Shown here piece after piece: positions 5,553 to 7,223 of a DNA stretch of 7,223 nucleotides. A program made the position numbers and the translations under genes. Location: contig CAUFRO010000061.1 of the NCBI GenBank assembly GCA_959027945.1, positions 1 through 7,223 of the forward strand. Reading direction: 5' to 3'. The notes beneath the pieces are model-generated. The model was not told the origin of the DNA. It searched no databases and saw only the letters and a program-made list of their open reading frames with translations. The stretch is from an uncultured Collinsella sp. Lineage in GTDB: Bacteria; Actinomycetota; Coriobacteriia; Coriobacteriales; Coriobacteriaceae. Numbering within the stretch: the first letter of the stretch is position 1; each line of letters begins with the position of its first letter.

Positions 5553-7007
5553 ATGAGTTACTTTGACAGAACGTCTGCCGCCGGTATGCCCGAGGGCTTT
5601 TTGTGGGGTGGTGCCCTCGCCGCCAACCAGGCCGAAGGGGGCTGGAACGAGGGCGGCCGCGGCATGTCGCACTCCGACCTGATCCCACAGGGTTCCGACC
5701 GCTGGGATGTAATGTTTGGCAGGCAAAAGCCCGTGGACGATCCGGACAGGCTGTATCCATGCCGCTGGGGCAACGACTTCTTCCATCATTGGCACGAGGA
5801 TGTCGAGCTCTTTGCCGAGATGGGCTTTAAGTGCCTGCGTCTTTCAATTTGCTGGAGCCGTATTTTTCCCACAGGGATGGAGGCCGAGCCCAACGGCGAG
5901 GGCTTGGAGTTTTACCGTCAGGTATTCGAGGCGCTGCGCGAGCATGGAATCGAGCCGCTTGTGACGCTGTCGCACTACGACTATCCGTTGGCTCTGGTCG
6001 AGCGCTATGGTGGCTGGCAAAGCCGAGAGATGATCGAGCGGTATGCGCACTACGTCGAGACCGTCGGACGCGCGTACCAGGGCCTCGTGCGTTATTGGCT
6101 TACGTTCAACGAGATCAACAGCGTGGCGCTGTCCTATCTCAACGCGGGTGTCACGCTCGAGGATGAGCGTGACCGTGCAGCCGTGACTGCGGCGTTCTCG
6201 CACCATATGTTTATGGCGAGCGCTCGCGCTGTCGAGATTCTGCACAAGATCGATCCCGCAAACAAGGTGGGTTGCATGGTCGCTGCCGGTGCGACCTATC
6301 CGTACCGTTGTGCGCCCGAGGACGTATGGCTTGCGTATGAGGAGGACCGCGGCCGCTACTTCTACACAGACGTGATGGCTGCGGGCGCCTATCCTGCTTG
6401 GAAGCTGCGTGCACTCGAGAAAGAGGGTGTTCACGTGCCCTTTGAGCCGGGCGATACGGAGTATCTGGCAGAGCATACGGTCGACTTCATCTCGTTCTCG
6501 TACTATTGCTCGCGCTTGGTGTGCGCCGATGATCAGGTGATCGCCGAGAAGGCGGAGGGCAACGTGTTCCCGACGCTGCGCAATCCGTACCTCAAGGATA
6601 AAGAGACTGCCTGGAAATGGCAGATCGATGCGCTGGGTTTGCGCGTGACGCTTGCCGGCTACCACGATCGTTACCATCTTCCGCTCTTTATCGCTGAGAA
6701 CGGTGTGGGCGGACTCGATGCGCTGGAAGACGGCAAAGTCCACGATGCGTATCATATTGATTACCTGCGAAGGCATATTCTTGCGCTGCGCGATGCAATT
6801 GTCGAGGACGGTGTTGACCTGATGGGATACACGCCGTGGGGCTGTATCGATTTGGTGTCGGCCTCGACGGGGCAGATGAAGAAGCGCTATGGCTTTGTTT
6901 ATGTTGATGCCGATGATATGGGCAAAGGCACGTTCGATCGCTACCGAAAGGACAGCTTCTGCTGGTATCAAAAGGTCATTGCATCAAATGGCGAGGACTT
7001 GAGTTAA
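5553..7007 (+). CDS. bglA: family 1 glycoside hydrolase, 6-phospho-beta-glucosidase
   Basis: This cytoplasmic enzyme of 484 residues hydrolyses the phosphorylated beta-glucoside delivered by the PTS, for cellobiose giving glucose and glucose 6-phosphate. It is a TIM-barrel GH1 enzyme of usual length. Landmarks are the N-terminal FLWGGALAANQAEGGW, the acid/base E187 in TFNEIN, and the nucleophile E382 in AENG. A phosphate-recognising block at about 434-448 contains LVSAST and KKRYGF, where K444 and Y446 are the expected contacts to the 6-phosphate. The SAST form of this block is typical of phospho-glucosidases rather than LacG-type phospho-galactosidases. The ATG at 5553 is chosen: GAGGA (5537-5541) precedes it at a long but usable distance, and only one base separates it from the EIIC stop. 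An in-frame ATG at 5541 would overlap EIIC and has no spacing from that site. It is the last gene before a strong terminator. Confidence 0.95.
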   Translation: MSYFDRTSAAGMPEGFLWGGALAANQAEGGWNEGGRGMSHSDLIPQGSDRWDVMFGRQKPVDDPDRLYPCRWGNDFFHHWHEDVELFAEMGFKCLRLSICWSRIFPTGMEAEPNGEGLEFYRQVFEALREHGIEPLVTLSHYDYPLALVERYGGWQSREMIERYAHYVETVGRAYQGLVRYWLTFNEINSVALSYLNAGVTLEDERDRAAVTAAFSHHMFMASARAVEILHKIDPANKVGCMVAAGATYPYRCAPEDVWLAYEEDRGRYFYTDVMAAGAYPAWKLRALEKEGVHVPFEPGDTEYLAEHTVDFISFSYYCSRLVCADDQVIAEKAEGNVFPTLRNPYLKDKETAWKWQIDALGLRVTLAGYHDRYHLPLFIAENGVGGLDALEDGKVHDAYHIDYLRRHILALRDAIVEDGVDLMGYTPWGCIDLVSASTGQMKKRYGFVYVDADDMGKGTFDRYRKDSFCWYQKVIASNGEDLS

Positions 7008-7023
7008 CCCTTGCAAGCCTGCT

Positions 7024-7057
7024 GCCCCCGCGGCCCGTTTCGGCCGCGGGGGCTTTT
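7024..7057 (+). terminator. strong intrinsic terminator of the PTS operon
   Basis: GCCCCCGCGGCC (7024-7035) pairs perfectly with GGCCGCGGGGGC (7042-7053) around a six-base loop, followed by TTTT (7054-7057). The 12-base-pair GC-only stem lies 16 bases after the hydrolase stop, so it should end the EIIA-EIIB-EIIC-hydrolase transcript. Confidence 0.93.
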
Positions 7058-7060
7058 GCT

Positions 7061-7184
7061 ATTTACCTAGTCCCCGATGAGACCCTCATTCTGTGGGTAG
7101 TCATTGGGGACGTTCTTAAACGACTAGTCATTTAAGCCTGTCCCCAATGACTGCGGAAACCCGGCACCTGGGGACGTTCCTTTT
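7061..7184. repeat. palindromic repeat cluster, copy 2 (GGGGACGTTC family)
   Basis: It follows the operon terminator directly. It contains full GGGGACGTTC cores at 7106-7115 and 7170-7179 and a partial inverted copy at 7140-7147. Its main blocks match copy 1: 33 identical bases (7098-7130 with 1255-1287), 26 of 27 (7128-7154 with 1312-1338), and 24 of 26 (7158-7183 with 1201-1226). The order differs, since the last block comes first in copy 1. No coding sequence is evident from here to the window end; bases 7185-7223 hold nothing I recognise. Confidence 0.85.
7099..7152. repeat. 54-base near-perfect palindrome
   Basis: AGTCATTGGGGAC (7099-7111) pairs with GTCCCCAATGACT (7140-7152), CTTAAA (7115-7120) with TTTAAG (7131-7136), and the centre GACTAGTC (7122-7129) is self-complementary, all about one axis. 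Within the 27-base arms only positions 7113-7114 against 7137-7138 and 7121 against 7130 are mismatched, plus a G-T at 7112/7139. This appears to be the simple, unexpanded form of the repeat unit. Confidence 0.9.
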
Positions 7185-7223
7185 AATATGAGCAGGACAT
7201 TGTCAAGAGGCAAAATCGGGCCT

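Overview
The window is GC-rich (roughly 60% by eye) and every gene lies on the plus strand. Coding is dense, Shine-Dalgarno sites are strong, and two intergenic gaps carry palindromic repeats built on a GGGGACGTTC core. The gene set is an arginine-deiminase-type carbamate kinase followed by a complete PTS beta-glucoside locus. Together these suggest a fermentative, anaerobic gut actinobacterium of the Coriobacteriia, most likely Collinsella or a close relative. That placement is inference from composition, gene content and repeat style; no rRNA or other marker gene is present.

Layout. An AT-rich leader (1-118) holds a possible promoter, an ArgR-like half site and a bulged hairpin ahead of arcC (119-1081). 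Two hairpins follow arcC, the second with a short T-run, and then a first cluster of palindromic repeats (about 1187-1338). The 1339-1510 stretch has no gene and leads into a 631-residue PRD-type regulator of the LicR/MtlR class (1511-3406). A 119-base gap with a good dyad symmetry precedes four tightly packed genes: PTS EIIA (3526-3852), EIIB (3899-4192), EIIC (4202-5551) and a family 1 glycoside hydrolase of the 6-phospho-beta-glucosidase type (5553-7007). A strong intrinsic terminator (7024-7057) runs directly into a second copy of the repeat cluster (about 7061-7184), and the last 39 bases hold nothing recognisable.

How the genes work together. EIIA, EIIB and EIIC take up and phosphorylate a beta-glucoside such as cellobiose, and the hydrolase splits the sugar phosphate into glucose 6-phosphate and an aglycone or glucose. 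The upstream regulator has its own EIIB-like and EIIA-like domains and two PRDs, so it should sense the phosphorylation state of this PTS and activate the operon, probably from the gap at 3407-3525. ArcC is functionally separate: it makes ATP from carbamoyl phosphate, usually at the end of the arginine deiminase pathway, whose other genes would lie outside the window.

I see no phage, CRISPR, toxin or defence system and no clearly new enzyme system. The most unusual material is the repeat family: large near-perfect palindromes docked on terminator tails on both sides of the sugar locus, one copy carrying a 27-base internal expansion that creates a competing fold. Second is the regulator's PRD2, where the usual second histidine is alanine.
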